Assembly: GCA_029212505.1 (NCBI GenBank)
Contig: JARGOS010000003.1
Span: forward strand, 62,001 to 126,000
Source: Legionellaceae bacterium
GTDB lineage: Bacteria > Pseudomonadota > Gammaproteobacteria > Legionellales > Legionellaceae
Direction of reading: 5' to 3'
Length of the DNA: 64,000 nt
The first letter of the stretch is position 1. Each line of letters opens with the position of its first letter. This document shows, one piece after another, positions 24,917 through 34,464 of the stretch. Both the position numbers and the translations under genes were made by a program. The notes below the pieces were generated by a model that saw only the letters and a list, made by a program, of their open reading frames with translations, was not told where the DNA came from and searched no databases.

Positions 24917-25591
24917 GTGTCGATTTATATGACCGAGACGGAGCAGTTAGAGGCAATAAAAGCCTGGTGGCAACGACATCAACGTATGATTAGTATTATC
25001 TTGTCGGTTGTGTTGATAAGTATTGCGGGTTATCGCTACTGGCATTGGCATACAGATAAAATGGCATGGCAAGCGTCTGAATCTTATGAGCGTTTGATGC
25101 GTGCATCGTCAGAAAAAGATGCCAAGGCAATTGAGGCCTATGCAAAGGCCTTGGTCACAGAATACCCCAAAACAGTGTACGCTGACGGGGCAGAATTGGT
25201 GTTAGCCTCCCATTGGGTTGCCTTAGAAAAATGGGATGCGGCGCGTAATGTGCTCGATCATGTGGCCTTTCATGGTACCATGCCCGCTTTGCAGCAGATT
25301 GCACGCATTCGTTTGGCGCGTATTTTGATTGAAGAAAAAGCGTTTGATAAGGCATTAGGTTATTTAGAATCGATGGATAACTCGGTATATAAACCTTTGG
25401 TTGATGAACTCAAAGGCGACATATACGTTGCAACAGGGCGTTACCAAGAAGCCGATGTGCTCTACAGCGAAGCACGTGATGAAGCAAAAGCTCGCGGTAT
25501 AGGTAACTTATTTTTAGATATGAAGGTCAATGAATTAGCGGCTTTGGCGCAATCCTCTAAGCATGAGGGTGCGGCGTCTAAATCGGCGTAA
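24917..25591 (+). CDS. yfgM: YfgM-family tetratricopeptide protein (ancillary SecYEG subunit)
   Basis: The 224-residue protein has one N-terminal membrane helix (about 24-42, after ETEQLEAIKAWWQRHQR) and a periplasmic TPR domain. LKGDIYVATGRYQEADVLY, AIARIRLARILIEEKAFDKAL-like sequence and VYADGAELVLA are typical of YfgM (DUF2133). In E. coli YfgM associates with PpiD at the Sec translocon. GTG 24917 is preceded by AAAGGAG. The gene sits between hisS and bamB, the conserved context. Confidence 0.85.
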   Translation: MSIYMTETEQLEAIKAWWQRHQRMISIILSVVLISIAGYRYWHWHTDKMAWQASESYERLMRASSEKDAKAIEAYAKALVTEYPKTVYADGAELVLASHWVALEKWDAARNVLDHVAFHGTMPALQQIARIRLARILIEEKAFDKALGYLESMDNSVYKPLVDELKGDIYVATGRYQEADVLYSEARDEAKARGIGNLFLDMKVNELAALAQSSKHEGAASKSA

Positions 25592-25611
25592 AGGAAGAGG
25601 TTTTAGGGCGT

Positions 25612-26790
25612 ATGGCTCGTATACGATTACGATGGATTGAATGGATTGGACTGTTTGTTTTTTTGAATATTCAGGGTTGTACATACCTGGATAATTATTG
25701 GTTAGGTAAAGATAACACGGCGGTGCCTGGGCCGTTGCCTCAAATTGATTCTCGTGTGACATGGACGCCATGTTGGACGGTGTCGATGGGTAAATCTGCT
25801 CCTAAACAGGATGCGTATTTGCGCTTGAGGCCTGCGATGGATGGCTCTGTGATTTATGCAGCAAGTCATCAAGGACTCGTGAAAGCCGTTAATAAAAGAA
25901 CGGGTGAAGTGCTTTGGTCTAAACAGCAAGCGCAAAAGCTAGTCTCAGGCCCGGCTGTTGGCTCCAAAGATTTAGTATTTTCAACCAATCATGCGGGTAT
26001 TATTGTTTTAAGTAAACAGGATGGACATGAGCTTTGGCATGCCAGTGTGTCGAGCGAAGTCTTATCGTTACCGTTATTGATTGATGATCAGGTGATTGTA
26101 AAAACAGTTGACGGTCATCTTTATGCGTTTAATCGTCAAACAGGTGCAAAACAATGGGTGATTGATCATGGCGCACCTTCACTTATTTTAAGAGCCAGCT
26201 CTTCGCCTGTACCGTACGGTGATATGGCGGTTGTTGGGTTTTCTGATGGTAAATTAGACGCCGTGGATCTTGCTACAGGACGTGTCGTGTGGCAGCGTAG
26301 TATTGGCTATGCCAGTGGCTCCAGTGATGTGGAACGACTCGCTGATATTAGTAGCGATCCTATTGTACGAGGAGATGTGGTTTATCTTGCAAGCTATCAA
26401 GGCTATATGGTCGCCATGTCGTTGAAACAAGGCCAATTTGATTGGAATAAACCTGTATCCACGTACCGAAATTTAGCGATAGATTCCAAAGCGTTATACA
26501 TGACCGATGCACAAGATATTTTATGGTCCATGAACCGAAGTAATGGACATGTTCGATGGAAACAACCTGCATTAACTGCGCGCGGTGTAACTGAGCCGGT
26601 GATGATGGGACGACGTTTGCTTGTGGGTGATAAAACAGGATTTTTACACCTTTTAGATGTGAAAAATGGTGAATATATTGCGCGTCATGCGCTGGGAAGC
26701 CCGATTACTGTTGGTCCCCTTGTTTCATCTGATCGTATCTATGTTATAACTGCCCAAGGACAACTTCAATGCTTTTCGATCAAAGGATAA
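25612..26790 (+). CDS. bamB: Outer-membrane assembly lipoprotein BamB
   Basis: The 392-residue lipoprotein has a signal peptide with lipobox LNIQGC and then an eight-bladed PQQ-like beta-propeller. Repeats include VKAVNKRTGEVLWSKQ, VLSKQDGHELWHA, LYAFNRQTGAKQWV, LDAVDLATGRVVWQRS and MNRSNGHVRWKQ. BamB helps BamA insert beta-barrel proteins. Gene order yfgM-bamB-der supports the call. Confidence 0.94.
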   Translation: MARIRLRWIEWIGLFVFLNIQGCTYLDNYWLGKDNTAVPGPLPQIDSRVTWTPCWTVSMGKSAPKQDAYLRLRPAMDGSVIYAASHQGLVKAVNKRTGEVLWSKQQAQKLVSGPAVGSKDLVFSTNHAGIIVLSKQDGHELWHASVSSEVLSLPLLIDDQVIVKTVDGHLYAFNRQTGAKQWVIDHGAPSLILRASSSPVPYGDMAVVGFSDGKLDAVDLATGRVVWQRSIGYASGSSDVERLADISSDPIVRGDVVYLASYQGYMVAMSLKQGQFDWNKPVSTYRNLAIDSKALYMTDAQDILWSMNRSNGHVRWKQPALTARGVTEPVMMGRRLLVGDKTGFLHLLDVKNGEYIARHALGSPITVGPLVSSDRIYVITAQGQLQCFSIKG

Positions 26791-26796
26791 TTTACT

Positions 26797-28194
26797 ATGA
26801 TGCCAACAATTGTTTTTGTCGGGCGTCCTAACGTCGGTAAATCGACGTTATTTAATCGCTTAACCCACACTCAAGACGCTTTGGTCGCGGATTTTCCTGG
26901 CTTAACGCGCGACCGACAATACGGTAGTGCTTCGTTTGAAGACAAAGCCTTTTTTGTGGTCGATACAGGAGGCGTCGGGGTTGAAGACTTGGCGGTAGAT
27001 GACCTCATGTCTTCGCAATCAACACAAGCGCTAGAAGAAGCCACCCATATTTTCTTTTTAGTGGATGGGCGTGCAGGTGTCACACCTATCGATGAGCAAA
27101 TTGCACTGCGCTTAAGAAAGTACGGTAAATCGGTTGATCTTTTGGTTAATAAAACCGATGGTCTGGATGAATCGGTTGCTTGTGCCGATTTTCAAGCGTT
27201 GGGTTTTTCTTCGGTTCATCCTATTTCAGCAACCCATGGTCGTGGAATTCAACGCTTGCTTCGTGAAGTAACCGAAGATTTTCCGTCCGCAACCAAAGCA
27301 TCGCTTGAAGTGGATGGTGTGATTCGAGTTGCTCTTATTGGCCGCCCCAATGTCGGAAAATCAACACTGATTAACCGTATGCTCGGCGAAGAGCGCATGG
27401 TGGTTTATGATATGCCGGGCACGACACGGGATAGTATTTCTGTTCCGTTTGAACGTGACGGACAAGATTATATGCTGGTTGATACCGCAGGCGTGCGCAG
27501 GCGAGCTCGCGTCAACGAAAAAGTAGAAAAATTTTCGATTATTAAAACCCTCCAAGCCATTGAAAAAGCTAACGTATGCCTGATGTTAATTGATGCCGAA
27601 CAAGGCGTGACCGATCAAGATTTACATTTGATAGGCTTTGCGATTAATGCCGGAAAAGCGCTGGTGGTTGCGGCGAATAAATGGGACGGTTTAGACAGCG
27701 ACCATAAAGAGCAAGTCAAATCAGATATTTTAAGAAAGCTACAGTTTGCTCAGTTTGCAAAATTTCACTTTATTTCTGCCTTGCACGGTTCCGGTGTGGG
27801 TGGGCTATTTAAAGACATCAATGAAGCCTATGCATCAGCGGTTAAAGCCTTATCAACGCCCGAGCTTACGCGCATTTTACAAGACTTAATTGCAAAGCAT
27901 CCGCCACCTTTGGTCAATAATCGGCGAATTAAATTACGCTACGCTCATGCCGGTGGGCATAATCCACCGTTGATTGTACTTCATGGTAATCAAGTTGATT
28001 CGTTACCGGCAAGTTATAAACGCTATCTCAATAATGAATACACGCGTTGCTTGAAGCTTGTTGGGACGCCTTTGAAATTAATCTTTAAAGGTGGGGATAA
28101 TCCTTATGAGGGCAAAAAAAATCCTTTGACCGATCGTCAAATCAAAAAACGAAAACGCCTGATGGTGAAAGTCAAAAAAGACAAACGCAAATAA
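26797..28194 (+). CDS. der: Ribosome-assembly GTPase Der (EngA)
   Basis: The 465-residue protein has two tandem GTPase domains. The first has [27 protein letters not shown] and NKTD. The second (from about residue 180) has [30 protein letters not shown] and NKWD. The C-terminal KH-like domain ([15 protein letters not shown]) is also present. Der acts in 50S subunit maturation. The start is ATG 26797 or 26800, after AAAGGA. Confidence 0.96.
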   Translation: MMPTIVFVGRPNVGKSTLFNRLTHTQDALVADFPGLTRDRQYGSASFEDKAFFVVDTGGVGVEDLAVDDLMSSQSTQALEEATHIFFLVDGRAGVTPIDEQIALRLRKYGKSVDLLVNKTDGLDESVACADFQALGFSSVHPISATHGRGIQRLLREVTEDFPSATKASLEVDGVIRVALIGRPNVGKSTLINRMLGEERMVVYDMPGTTRDSISVPFERDGQDYMLVDTAGVRRRARVNEKVEKFSIIKTLQAIEKANVCLMLIDAEQGVTDQDLHLIGFAINAGKALVVAANKWDGLDSDHKEQVKSDILRKLQFAQFAKFHFISALHGSGVGGLFKDINEAYASAVKALSTPELTRILQDLIAKHPPPLVNNRRIKLRYAHAGGHNPPLIVLHGNQVDSLPASYKRYLNNEYTRCLKLVGTPLKLIFKGGDNPYEGKKNPLTDRQIKKRKRLMVKVKKDKRK

Positions 28195-28205
28195 ACGGGA
28201 TAAGC

Positions 28206-29024
28206 ATGAGCTTAAAAAAAATGTACAATGATCTTGCGGGTCAATATGATTTGGCCGATCAGTTTGGTTCCATCAGTGAAAGTCATCGTGAAGCTATCGA
28301 TCAAATTAAGCGAGCGACATCGTTAGATAAGCCTGAAGCTCGTGTGCTGGATTTAGGGGTGGGTGATGGTGCTTTTTTAAAAAAACTAAGCAACAACATG
28401 CCTCAAGCACAATTTACAGGGGTTGATGTGTCTGCTGAAATGCTGAAGCGCGCAAAAGAGGCCTTACCGTTAACAACGATTGAAGCCAGCGCGACCGATG
28501 TAAAAAAATATCTACCGTCTCACAGCCAAGATCTGGTTTTGGCTCATTTTATTAATGCTTATATTCCCATCCAAGCGTTGTTTGACTCCGCGAGCATGTT
28601 GACGCGTTCGAACGGTTATTTTTCATTTATTACGACGACGTACGATTCGTTTCCTGTGGCGCAGCAATATCTAGCAGATTTTATTGCAGAAGGTACGTTG
28701 TTGAGCAGTGTTGTGGGGCACTATTATAAATCAGTTTTAAAAAACACAACCGTGGCTAAAAGCGAACAGGATCTACTTTCCGTATTTAAGCAGCATGATT
28801 TTGAAATATTAGAACATAAACGTTTTCATCTTCCCGTGGTTTTAAATAATATTGATGAATTGGCGCTTTTTGGCATCGAAGGAACATGGTTTTTAAATAG
28901 CTTATCGATTAAAATGCTGCCCAAAAGCTTTTTATTACAGCGATTAAAGCGCTTGTTTGATCGTATTTTTTCTTTTCCCTATTGTGATACACATATTATT
29001 GATGTGATCCTTGCAAAAAAATAA
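28206..29024 (+). CDS. Class I SAM-dependent methyltransferase, substrate unknown
   Basis: The 272-residue protein has a Rossmann methyltransferase domain. Motif I VLDLGVGDGAFLKKL (about residue 48), TGVDVSAEMLKRAKEAL with the acidic residue of motif II, and LVLAHFINAYIP (motif IV position) are visible. The C-terminal part is helical. There is no signal peptide. It follows der after 11 bp and may be co-transcribed with it. Nothing in the sequence fixes the substrate. Confidence 0.75.
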   Translation: MSLKKMYNDLAGQYDLADQFGSISESHREAIDQIKRATSLDKPEARVLDLGVGDGAFLKKLSNNMPQAQFTGVDVSAEMLKRAKEALPLTTIEASATDVKKYLPSHSQDLVLAHFINAYIPIQALFDSASMLTRSNGYFSFITTTYDSFPVAQQYLADFIAEGTLLSSVVGHYYKSVLKNTTVAKSEQDLLSVFKQHDFEILEHKRFHLPVVLNNIDELALFGIEGTWFLNSLSIKMLPKSFLLQRLKRLFDRIFSFPYCDTHIIDVILAKK

Positions 29025-29042
29025 ACAAAAGGTGTAAAACAC

Positions 29043-29450
29043 ATGTTTATGATGATGTACCGTATGTTTTTTATAATCATAAGCTTATTCATGAGTTTGA
29101 TTACGCCGGCGATGGCCAGCAGCCATCATCCCCAAGCTTTTTTAGAGCAGGTGGTGGGCACTTCGGATGAAGGCCCTCAAATTGTGGAGCATTTTTGTAG
29201 CACATGCCATGCACCACAACCGATGCTTCCGCTGGGCGCACCCAGAATGGGGATGGCTTCAGATTGGCGCGCACGTTTAGACCAAGGTCTCGACGCTTTA
29301 TTTAAGCATGCCGACGAAGGCGTGCGAGCGATGCCACCGCGTGGTGGGTGCTTTGAATGCACCGATAAGCAACTCTGGCTTGCGATTGCAGCTTTATTAC
29401 CGAACGATAGCAATGAATATAAACAGATTTTAGAGGATAAAACAAAATGA
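29043..29450 (+). CDS. Periplasmic cytochrome c5-type protein
   Basis: The 135-residue protein has a signal peptide (about 1-25, TPAMA) and one haem-binding CSTCH (residues 52-56). The downstream motif AMPPRGGCFECTDKQL has the axial methionine and the extra cysteine pair of the cytochrome c5/c555 family. It probably carries electrons in the periplasm towards a terminal oxidase. The stop overlaps the next start (ATGA). In the absence of oxidase genes here its partner is unknown. Confidence 0.82.
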   Translation: MFMMMYRMFFIIISLFMSLITPAMASSHHPQAFLEQVVGTSDEGPQIVEHFCSTCHAPQPMLPLGAPRMGMASDWRARLDQGLDALFKHADEGVRAMPPRGGCFECTDKQLWLAIAALLPNDSNEYKQILEDKTK

Positions 29451-30784
29451 CCATGATCAAGATGATTGATTCAGCTTTAGATAAAACACTGGAGCTGGTG
29501 GATATTGCAAACCATATTGGCGAAGAAGTTGAGCTCTCAGGCTTTGTCTATAAAGTACGTGTGTTGTCTGAGTTTGGCTTTATTTTACTTCAGCACGGTC
29601 ATTTTTTAATTCAGGTTGTTTTTACGGGTGATTTAGGTGCAACCGGCATTAAAGAAAACGGTGCAATCAAAATCAAAGGAACCGTGACCGAAACAAATAT
29701 TAAAGATGCATTTGTTCACCCGAAACATTGTGAGATTCAACTTACGGATTATACCGTATTAAGCACGCCGTCTGAGCCAATGCCGTTTGATGTCACCAAG
29801 AAAAAATTAGACATTCATAATGATGTGAAATTCGACTATCGCTATTTATCGATGCGTCACCCTAAAGAAAAAGCGATTTTTAAGCTGCAGTCTGGGTTAG
29901 TTCAAGGCGCACGTGCTTTTCTTATGGAGCATGGTTTTGCTGAAATTCGCACGCCAAAAATCGTGAAAGAAGGGGCCGAAGGTGGCGCCAATATATTTTC
30001 GTTTGATTATTTTGGTAAACAAGCGTTTTTAACGCAATCACCTCAGTTCTATAAAGAATTTTGTGTGGGTGTATTTGATCGCGTGTTTGAAATTGCGCCT
30101 GTCTTTCGAGCTGAAAAACATCACACCAACCGTCATATTAACGAATATACGTCGATGGACTTAGAGCTTTCACACATCGATTCGTTCTATGATATTTTAA
30201 ATTTAGAAGCCAGCATGCTCAAATTTATGTTTGATTATGTAAAACAACATATGTCGCATGAGTTAGCACTGCTTGGGGTTGAGTTACCGGTGATTAAAAC
30301 CATCCCAGTTTTAAAGTTTTATGAAGTAAAGCAAATCGTCGAAGAAGTGTATAAGATTAAACCTAAAGATTCGTTTGATTTAGCACCGATTGAAGAGCTT
30401 AAAATTTCAGAATATATCAAAGAAAAATATGATTCTGAATTTGTGTTTATTACGCATTATCCAACAGCTAAACGCCCATTTTATGCCAAAGACGATCCTG
30501 AGAATACAGATTTAACGTTGAGTTTTGATTTACTCTTCCGTGGCGTTGAAATCACATCAGGCGGTCAACGTATTCACGATCATGATGAGCTGATAGCGAA
30601 GATGCGATCTAAAGATATGGATCCAAAAGATTTTGAATTTTTCTCGACAGCACATAAATACGGTTTGCCTCCACACGGTGGTTTAGGCATGGGCCTTGAG
30701 CGCTTAACGCAAAAATTAATTGGTTTAGACAATATTAAATCAGCCACGATGTTCCCAAGGGACGCGGTTCGTTTGTCGCCTTAG
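29447..30784 (+). CDS. Archaeal-type aspartyl/asparaginyl-tRNA synthetase
   Basis: The 445-residue class IIb synthetase has an N-terminal OB-fold anticodon-binding domain (about 15-115). The catalytic domain has LTQSPQFYKE, motif 2 FRAEKHHTNRHINEYTSMDLE, GGQRIHDHDELI and motif 3 GLGMGLERLTQKLIGL. Length and motifs match the compact archaeal/eukaryotic AspRS-like enzymes, not the roughly 590-residue bacterial AspRS with its GAD insertion domain. Such bacterial proteins are often non-discriminating AspRS (acting on tRNA-Asp and tRNA-Asn) or AsnRS-like. Which amino acid it uses cannot be settled by eye. The distribution suggests horizontal acquisition. Confidence 0.78.
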   Translation: MTMIKMIDSALDKTLELVDIANHIGEEVELSGFVYKVRVLSEFGFILLQHGHFLIQVVFTGDLGATGIKENGAIKIKGTVTETNIKDAFVHPKHCEIQLTDYTVLSTPSEPMPFDVTKKKLDIHNDVKFDYRYLSMRHPKEKAIFKLQSGLVQGARAFLMEHGFAEIRTPKIVKEGAEGGANIFSFDYFGKQAFLTQSPQFYKEFCVGVFDRVFEIAPVFRAEKHHTNRHINEYTSMDLELSHIDSFYDILNLEASMLKFMFDYVKQHMSHELALLGVELPVIKTIPVLKFYEVKQIVEEVYKIKPKDSFDLAPIEELKISEYIKEKYDSEFVFITHYPTAKRPFYAKDDPENTDLTLSFDLLFRGVEITSGGQRIHDHDELIAKMRSKDMDPKDFEFFSTAHKYGLPPHGGLGMGLERLTQKLIGLDNIKSATMFPRDAVRLSP

Positions 30785-30871
30785 AGTTTTTATATAAAAT
30801 TAATTTAATATTTGCTAAATATTTTCACAGTCAGGCCGATAATTAGGTTAACTAAAAAGGAGGACTGACTT

Positions 30872-31429
30872 GTGAATAAAAAAATAATGGTTGTACCACT
30901 GTGTATTTTGGCTGTTTCTTGTGCCTCGACAAACCGCTCGGTTCCTATTGTCGATGATGCGGGGCATACCCATTACACCATGGCGCATGATATGGACACC
31001 CGGGGTGCCCACGCATTCCCAGAAAAACGGCATGCAACGGGTCGAAAAGTCTTTATTTTCGATCCAAAAGCCACGGCCTGGGGTGCATACGATGCGCAAG
31101 GTAATTTGGTTAAAACCGGTGCCGCTTCCGGTGGTAAGTCTTATTGTGAAGACATAGGGCGTCCGTGTAAAACCGTGACAGGAACCTACCGTGTGTATTC
31201 AAAAAAAGGGGAGAACTGTACATCCAGTAAATACCCTATTGAAACCGGTGGTGGTGCTCGCATGCCGTATTGTATGCACTTCCACAAAGGCTACTCGATT
31301 CATGCTGCGTACGAAGTGCCTCGCTACAATGCCAGTCATGGTTGTGTTCGGGTCTTGCCCAGTGCCGCCAAATGGCTTAACGAGAACTTTATTAACGTAG
31401 GCACCACCGTGGTTGTGAAGCCTTACTAA
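30872..31429 (+). CDS. L,D-transpeptidase (YkuD family), probable lipoprotein
   Basis: The 185-residue protein starts at GTG with AAAAGGAGG upstream. The signal peptide ends at a probable lipobox, LAVSC (Cys17). The YkuD catalytic motif is H-AAYEVPRYNA-SHGCVR, with the catalytic cysteine near residue 158. Such enzymes make 3-3 peptidoglycan crosslinks or attach proteins to peptidoglycan. A terminator follows. Confidence 0.85.
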   Translation: MNKKIMVVPLCILAVSCASTNRSVPIVDDAGHTHYTMAHDMDTRGAHAFPEKRHATGRKVFIFDPKATAWGAYDAQGNLVKTGAASGGKSYCEDIGRPCKTVTGTYRVYSKKGENCTSSKYPIETGGGARMPYCMHFHKGYSIHAAYEVPRYNASHGCVRVLPSAAKWLNENFINVGTTVVVKPY

Positions 31430-31447
31430 TATTAACCTAAATGCATT

Positions 31448-31476
31448 GCCCCATGCGTTTTCATGGGGCTTTATAT
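31448..31476 (+). terminator. Rho-independent terminator after the L,D-transpeptidase gene
   Basis: GCCCCATG (31448-31455) and CATGGGGC (31462-31469) form an 8-bp stem with a CGTTTT loop, followed by TTTATATT. Confidence 0.8.
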
Positions 31477-31490
31477 TAAAGAGGTGACTT

Positions 31491-32111
31491 ATGGATAATA
31501 AAAAGAAAAAAGAATTATTGGTTAAAGAATTTAAGGGTATTCTCACCAAAGCTCAAGGAATTTGCAAAGCATACAACGATCAGTTTGATGCGTCGAATAC
31601 AGAAGAAAATTTTGTTCAGGTTCGTAGTCAACAGTTATCAGATTTGATTGAGAGTTTTATAAATTCTTTTGAAATACCTATAGAACAAGAAAAGCTTTCA
31701 GCTTTTCAAGATAAACTCAATATAATTTTTGAAAACTCAGAAGAGTATACTCAGGACATGACCGAGTCAGAATTAAAGCATCATATGAAAGACGTGGTGT
31801 CAGATAAGTCTTCCGTATTGGAGCGGATTCTGATGGATCTAACGCGTGTTGTGCGCCATGTTTTCGAAATATTGGGCAAAGTTTCTGGGTTTATGACATT
31901 ACATAAAGATAATCTGAATTTAGGTGAAACACGTTTCGCACTTCGAGTGACGGGGCATTCTCAATTTTTTCCTCGCCCTATGAAGTCGTTAATTGATGCA
32001 CGATTTGCCTTGGATGATATTAGCACGAGGCTCAATGAGTGCATCGAGCAAAATAAGAAAAATGATGATGAAGAAGACGATGAGCTAAGTCGAGATAACC
32101 CCAGTGTTTAA
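31491..32111 (+). CDS. Hypothetical helical protein with acidic C-terminus
   Basis: I do not recognise this 206-residue protein. It has no signal peptide or membrane segment. Most of it is predicted helical and charged (KKKKELLVKEFKGILTKAQG at the start, VLERILMDLTRVVRHVFEIL near residue 110). It ends KNDDEEDDELSRDNPSV. GAGGTG precedes the ATG. It is transcribed alone, with terminators on both sides. The acidic tail resembles the glutamate-block signal of some Dot/Icm substrates, but that alone is weak evidence. Confidence 0.65.
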   Translation: MDNKKKKELLVKEFKGILTKAQGICKAYNDQFDASNTEENFVQVRSQQLSDLIESFINSFEIPIEQEKLSAFQDKLNIIFENSEEYTQDMTESELKHHMKDVVSDKSSVLERILMDLTRVVRHVFEILGKVSGFMTLHKDNLNLGETRFALRVTGHSQFFPRPMKSLIDARFALDDISTRLNECIEQNKKNDDEEDDELSRDNPSV

Positions 32112-32131
32112 TGCTTGGGCTTTGTGAACTC

Positions 32132-32163
32132 AAACCCCATGGCTTATCACATGGGGTTTTTTT
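32132..32163 (+). terminator. Rho-independent terminator after the 31491 gene
   Basis: AAACCCCATG (32132-32141) pairs with CATGGGGTTT (32150-32159), 10 bp with an 8-nt loop, followed by T residues to 32163. Confidence 0.88.
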
Positions 32164-32243
32164 ATGTGTGTTTTAATTATAAATTAACGTAGAATAAATA
32201 ATTGCTCAGCAAGGTAGAACGTTCCAAGCACAGGGGTCGTGCA

Positions 32244-33521
32244 ATGTTTACGCGTTATAACAAAATTCTGATTTTTTATGCTCTCGCGATACTTGTCGGT
32301 ATGATGACAGGTCTGATTGGCGCGTGTTTTCAATTAGGTATACAGCAGCTTGGCGAGTTATTATCTCGTAGCACAGCAAACATCAGCCTAGCTATATTTC
32401 ATATTATGATTCCTATTATGTTTGTCTTGATGGCTTGGTTGCTGGTGAGGTATGTCGCACCGGAGGCGGCAGGCAGTGGCGTTCAAGAAATTGAAGGGGC
32501 TTTAATGCACAAGCGCCCGGTGCGTTGGATGCGTGTGTTGCCGGTGAAATTTTTAGGAGGTATCTTATCGATTGCCAGCGGCATGGTGCTTGGGCGTGAA
32601 GGTCCAACCATTCAAATGGGCGGTAACTTAGGTGAGGCGATAGGTTCCGGCGCCAAGTTAAGTCGAAAACGCCGTGATGCCCTGATTGCTTCGGGTGCGG
32701 GTGCTGGGCTTGCCACAGCATTCAATGCACCGCTTGCGGGTGTTTTGTTTGTGATGGAAGAGATGCGAGAAGCTTATCCACTTTCTTTTTTGCATTTTAA
32801 AACCGTAGCGCTTAGTTGTGTGGCCTCAACCTTCGTGTTGCAAGCCATCATGGGCGCTAAGCCTTCGATTGTGATGGAAGTTTTTGATGCACCAAGTTTA
32901 AGCTCACTCTGGATATTTTTGATTTTGGGCGTGCTGGTCGGGTTTGCTGGCATGGTGTTTAACCGTGTACTCACCGCCGTTTTGTCTTGGATGGACCACC
33001 AAATATTATTTGTGCGCATGGCTTATGTTGCAGGGGTTGCAACAATCGTGAGTGTATTGATGGTGATGTGGCCTGATGCCGTGGGTGGAGGATATCATAT
33101 TATTGCCCGTTCGCTAACGCTTACACCAGGACTCATCATGCTTTTAGCTTTGCTTCTTGTACGGTTTGTCATGACGATGCTTTGTTACGGAACCGGTGTT
33201 CCTGGCGGTATTTTTGCACCCATGCTTGCGTTAGGAACCTTGTTAGGCCTGACGACAGCGGTGTTGTTTGAATATTGTTTGCCTGGTATAACAATTCATC
33301 CGGGCATGCTTGCGGTTGCCGGTATGGGTGCGCTTTTTTCTGCATCGGTACGGGCACCTGTTACGGGTATTATTTTAGTGGTTGAAATGACGCAGAATTA
33401 TGCGCTCATTTTACCGCTGATGGTGGCTTGTTTGACGGCAACAACCGTGGTTCAATTAGCCGGTGTTCCACCGGTTTATACGCAATTACTGCGACGTACG
33501 CTGCGTACTCAAAAAAACTAA
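32244..33521 (+). CDS. clcA: ClC-type H+/Cl- antiporter
   Basis: This roughly 425-residue polytopic membrane protein has the ClC selectivity motifs. These are GSGVQEIEGAL, GREGPTIQMGGNLGEAIG (gating glutamate), GTGVPGGIFAPMLALG and the C-terminal VPPVYTQLL tyrosine. The intracellular proton glutamate is present in LFVMEEMREAYP, as in E. coli ClcA, so it should be an exchanger and not a channel. ClcA supports extreme acid resistance in enterics. The ATG at 32244 follows AGGGG. The in-frame TTG at 32202 has no ribosome-binding site. Confidence 0.92.
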   Translation: MFTRYNKILIFYALAILVGMMTGLIGACFQLGIQQLGELLSRSTANISLAIFHIMIPIMFVLMAWLLVRYVAPEAAGSGVQEIEGALMHKRPVRWMRVLPVKFLGGILSIASGMVLGREGPTIQMGGNLGEAIGSGAKLSRKRRDALIASGAGAGLATAFNAPLAGVLFVMEEMREAYPLSFLHFKTVALSCVASTFVLQAIMGAKPSIVMEVFDAPSLSSLWIFLILGVLVGFAGMVFNRVLTAVLSWMDHQILFVRMAYVAGVATIVSVLMVMWPDAVGGGYHIIARSLTLTPGLIMLLALLLVRFVMTMLCYGTGVPGGIFAPMLALGTLLGLTTAVLFEYCLPGITIHPGMLAVAGMGALFSASVRAPVTGIILVVEMTQNYALILPLMVACLTATTVVQLAGVPPVYTQLLRRTLRTQKN

Positions 33522-33543
33522 GCTCTAAACGATTGGAGAAGAT

Positions 33544-34464
33544 GTGAAAGCGTTAGTATCTGAACAGCATAAAAAAAACGAATCAAAATCAACCCGTGAA
33601 AAGCCGCACTATAAAGCAAGGCATGCTTTCTATTTAGCGTTTTTTTCAAAGAAACTCTACATTGATGTGGTTCGGCGCTGGCGTGGCTTGGGCATACTGT
33701 ATTTTTTTATGCTGTTTTCTGTGATAACCATACCGCATGCCATGCAGCTGATGTGGTCGTTAAATCAGGTGGTCGAAACAAACATTCTAACGCCGCTGAA
33801 GAGCTTGCCCGCGCTCTCGATTCGTTCGGGTAACGTCGTTTTTTCCGAGAAAATGCCTTATTTGATTAAAAATAATCAGGGTGAGGTGATTAGCATTATT
33901 GATACCGAAGGTCATATTAATCAGCTGCCTGAATCACGCTATCCTTTGGCCTCGATATTAGTCACGAAAGATGCGATGTATATGGACTTTAGGCTGTTGG
34001 ATTTTTTAGATAAGACGCACAAGCAAGCACCGGAAGATAAAGCCATCGTTTTGCCGTTAGAATCACTCGGTGATGATGATTTTTGGGCAACCTCGTGGCT
34101 TAAACAATTCCATGTCACCGCATTTAAAAACTTATTGATCTTCATGCTATATCCAACGGTTGTGGCGTTGAACGCCTCGGTGTTTATGACGATTTTATTA
34201 TCGATGGTGCTGGTGGCTCAGTTGATGGCGCGTATTGCCTTTAAGGTAAAGCTTTCGTTTTTTGAATCATCACGTCTTTTATTTGTCGCTGCAACACCGC
34301 TGGCTGTGGTTTGCTCAATATTTGTTCTGTTTGACTGGTTTATTCCTGCGCCTATACCAGCTTTAGGCAAAGCGTTTGGGTATATCGCCTTGCTTACGTT
34401 ATATTTTAGTTTTGGCGTATTGGCGTATCGACGCTCAAATCGTACGCTCGCTGTCATAAGATGA
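33544..34464 (+). CDS. DUF1189-like multi-pass membrane protein
   Basis: The 306-residue protein starts at GTG with GGAG 8 nt upstream. It has a basic cytosolic N-terminus. One membrane helix follows (about 50-70), then a soluble region (about 75-185, with LPALSIRSGNVVFSEKMPYLI). At least three or four C-terminal helices complete it (FKNLLIFMLYPTVVALN onward). This layout and the phrase 'SIRSGNVVF...MPY.I' resemble the DUF1189 family. The function is unknown. The stop overlaps the hydrolase start (ATGA). Confidence 0.65.
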   Translation: MKALVSEQHKKNESKSTREKPHYKARHAFYLAFFSKKLYIDVVRRWRGLGILYFFMLFSVITIPHAMQLMWSLNQVVETNILTPLKSLPALSIRSGNVVFSEKMPYLIKNNQGEVISIIDTEGHINQLPESRYPLASILVTKDAMYMDFRLLDFLDKTHKQAPEDKAIVLPLESLGDDDFWATSWLKQFHVTAFKNLLIFMLYPTVVALNASVFMTILLSMVLVAQLMARIAFKVKLSFFESSRLLFVAATPLAVVCSIFVLFDWFIPAPIPALGKAFGYIALLTLYFSFGVLAYRRSNRTLAVIR

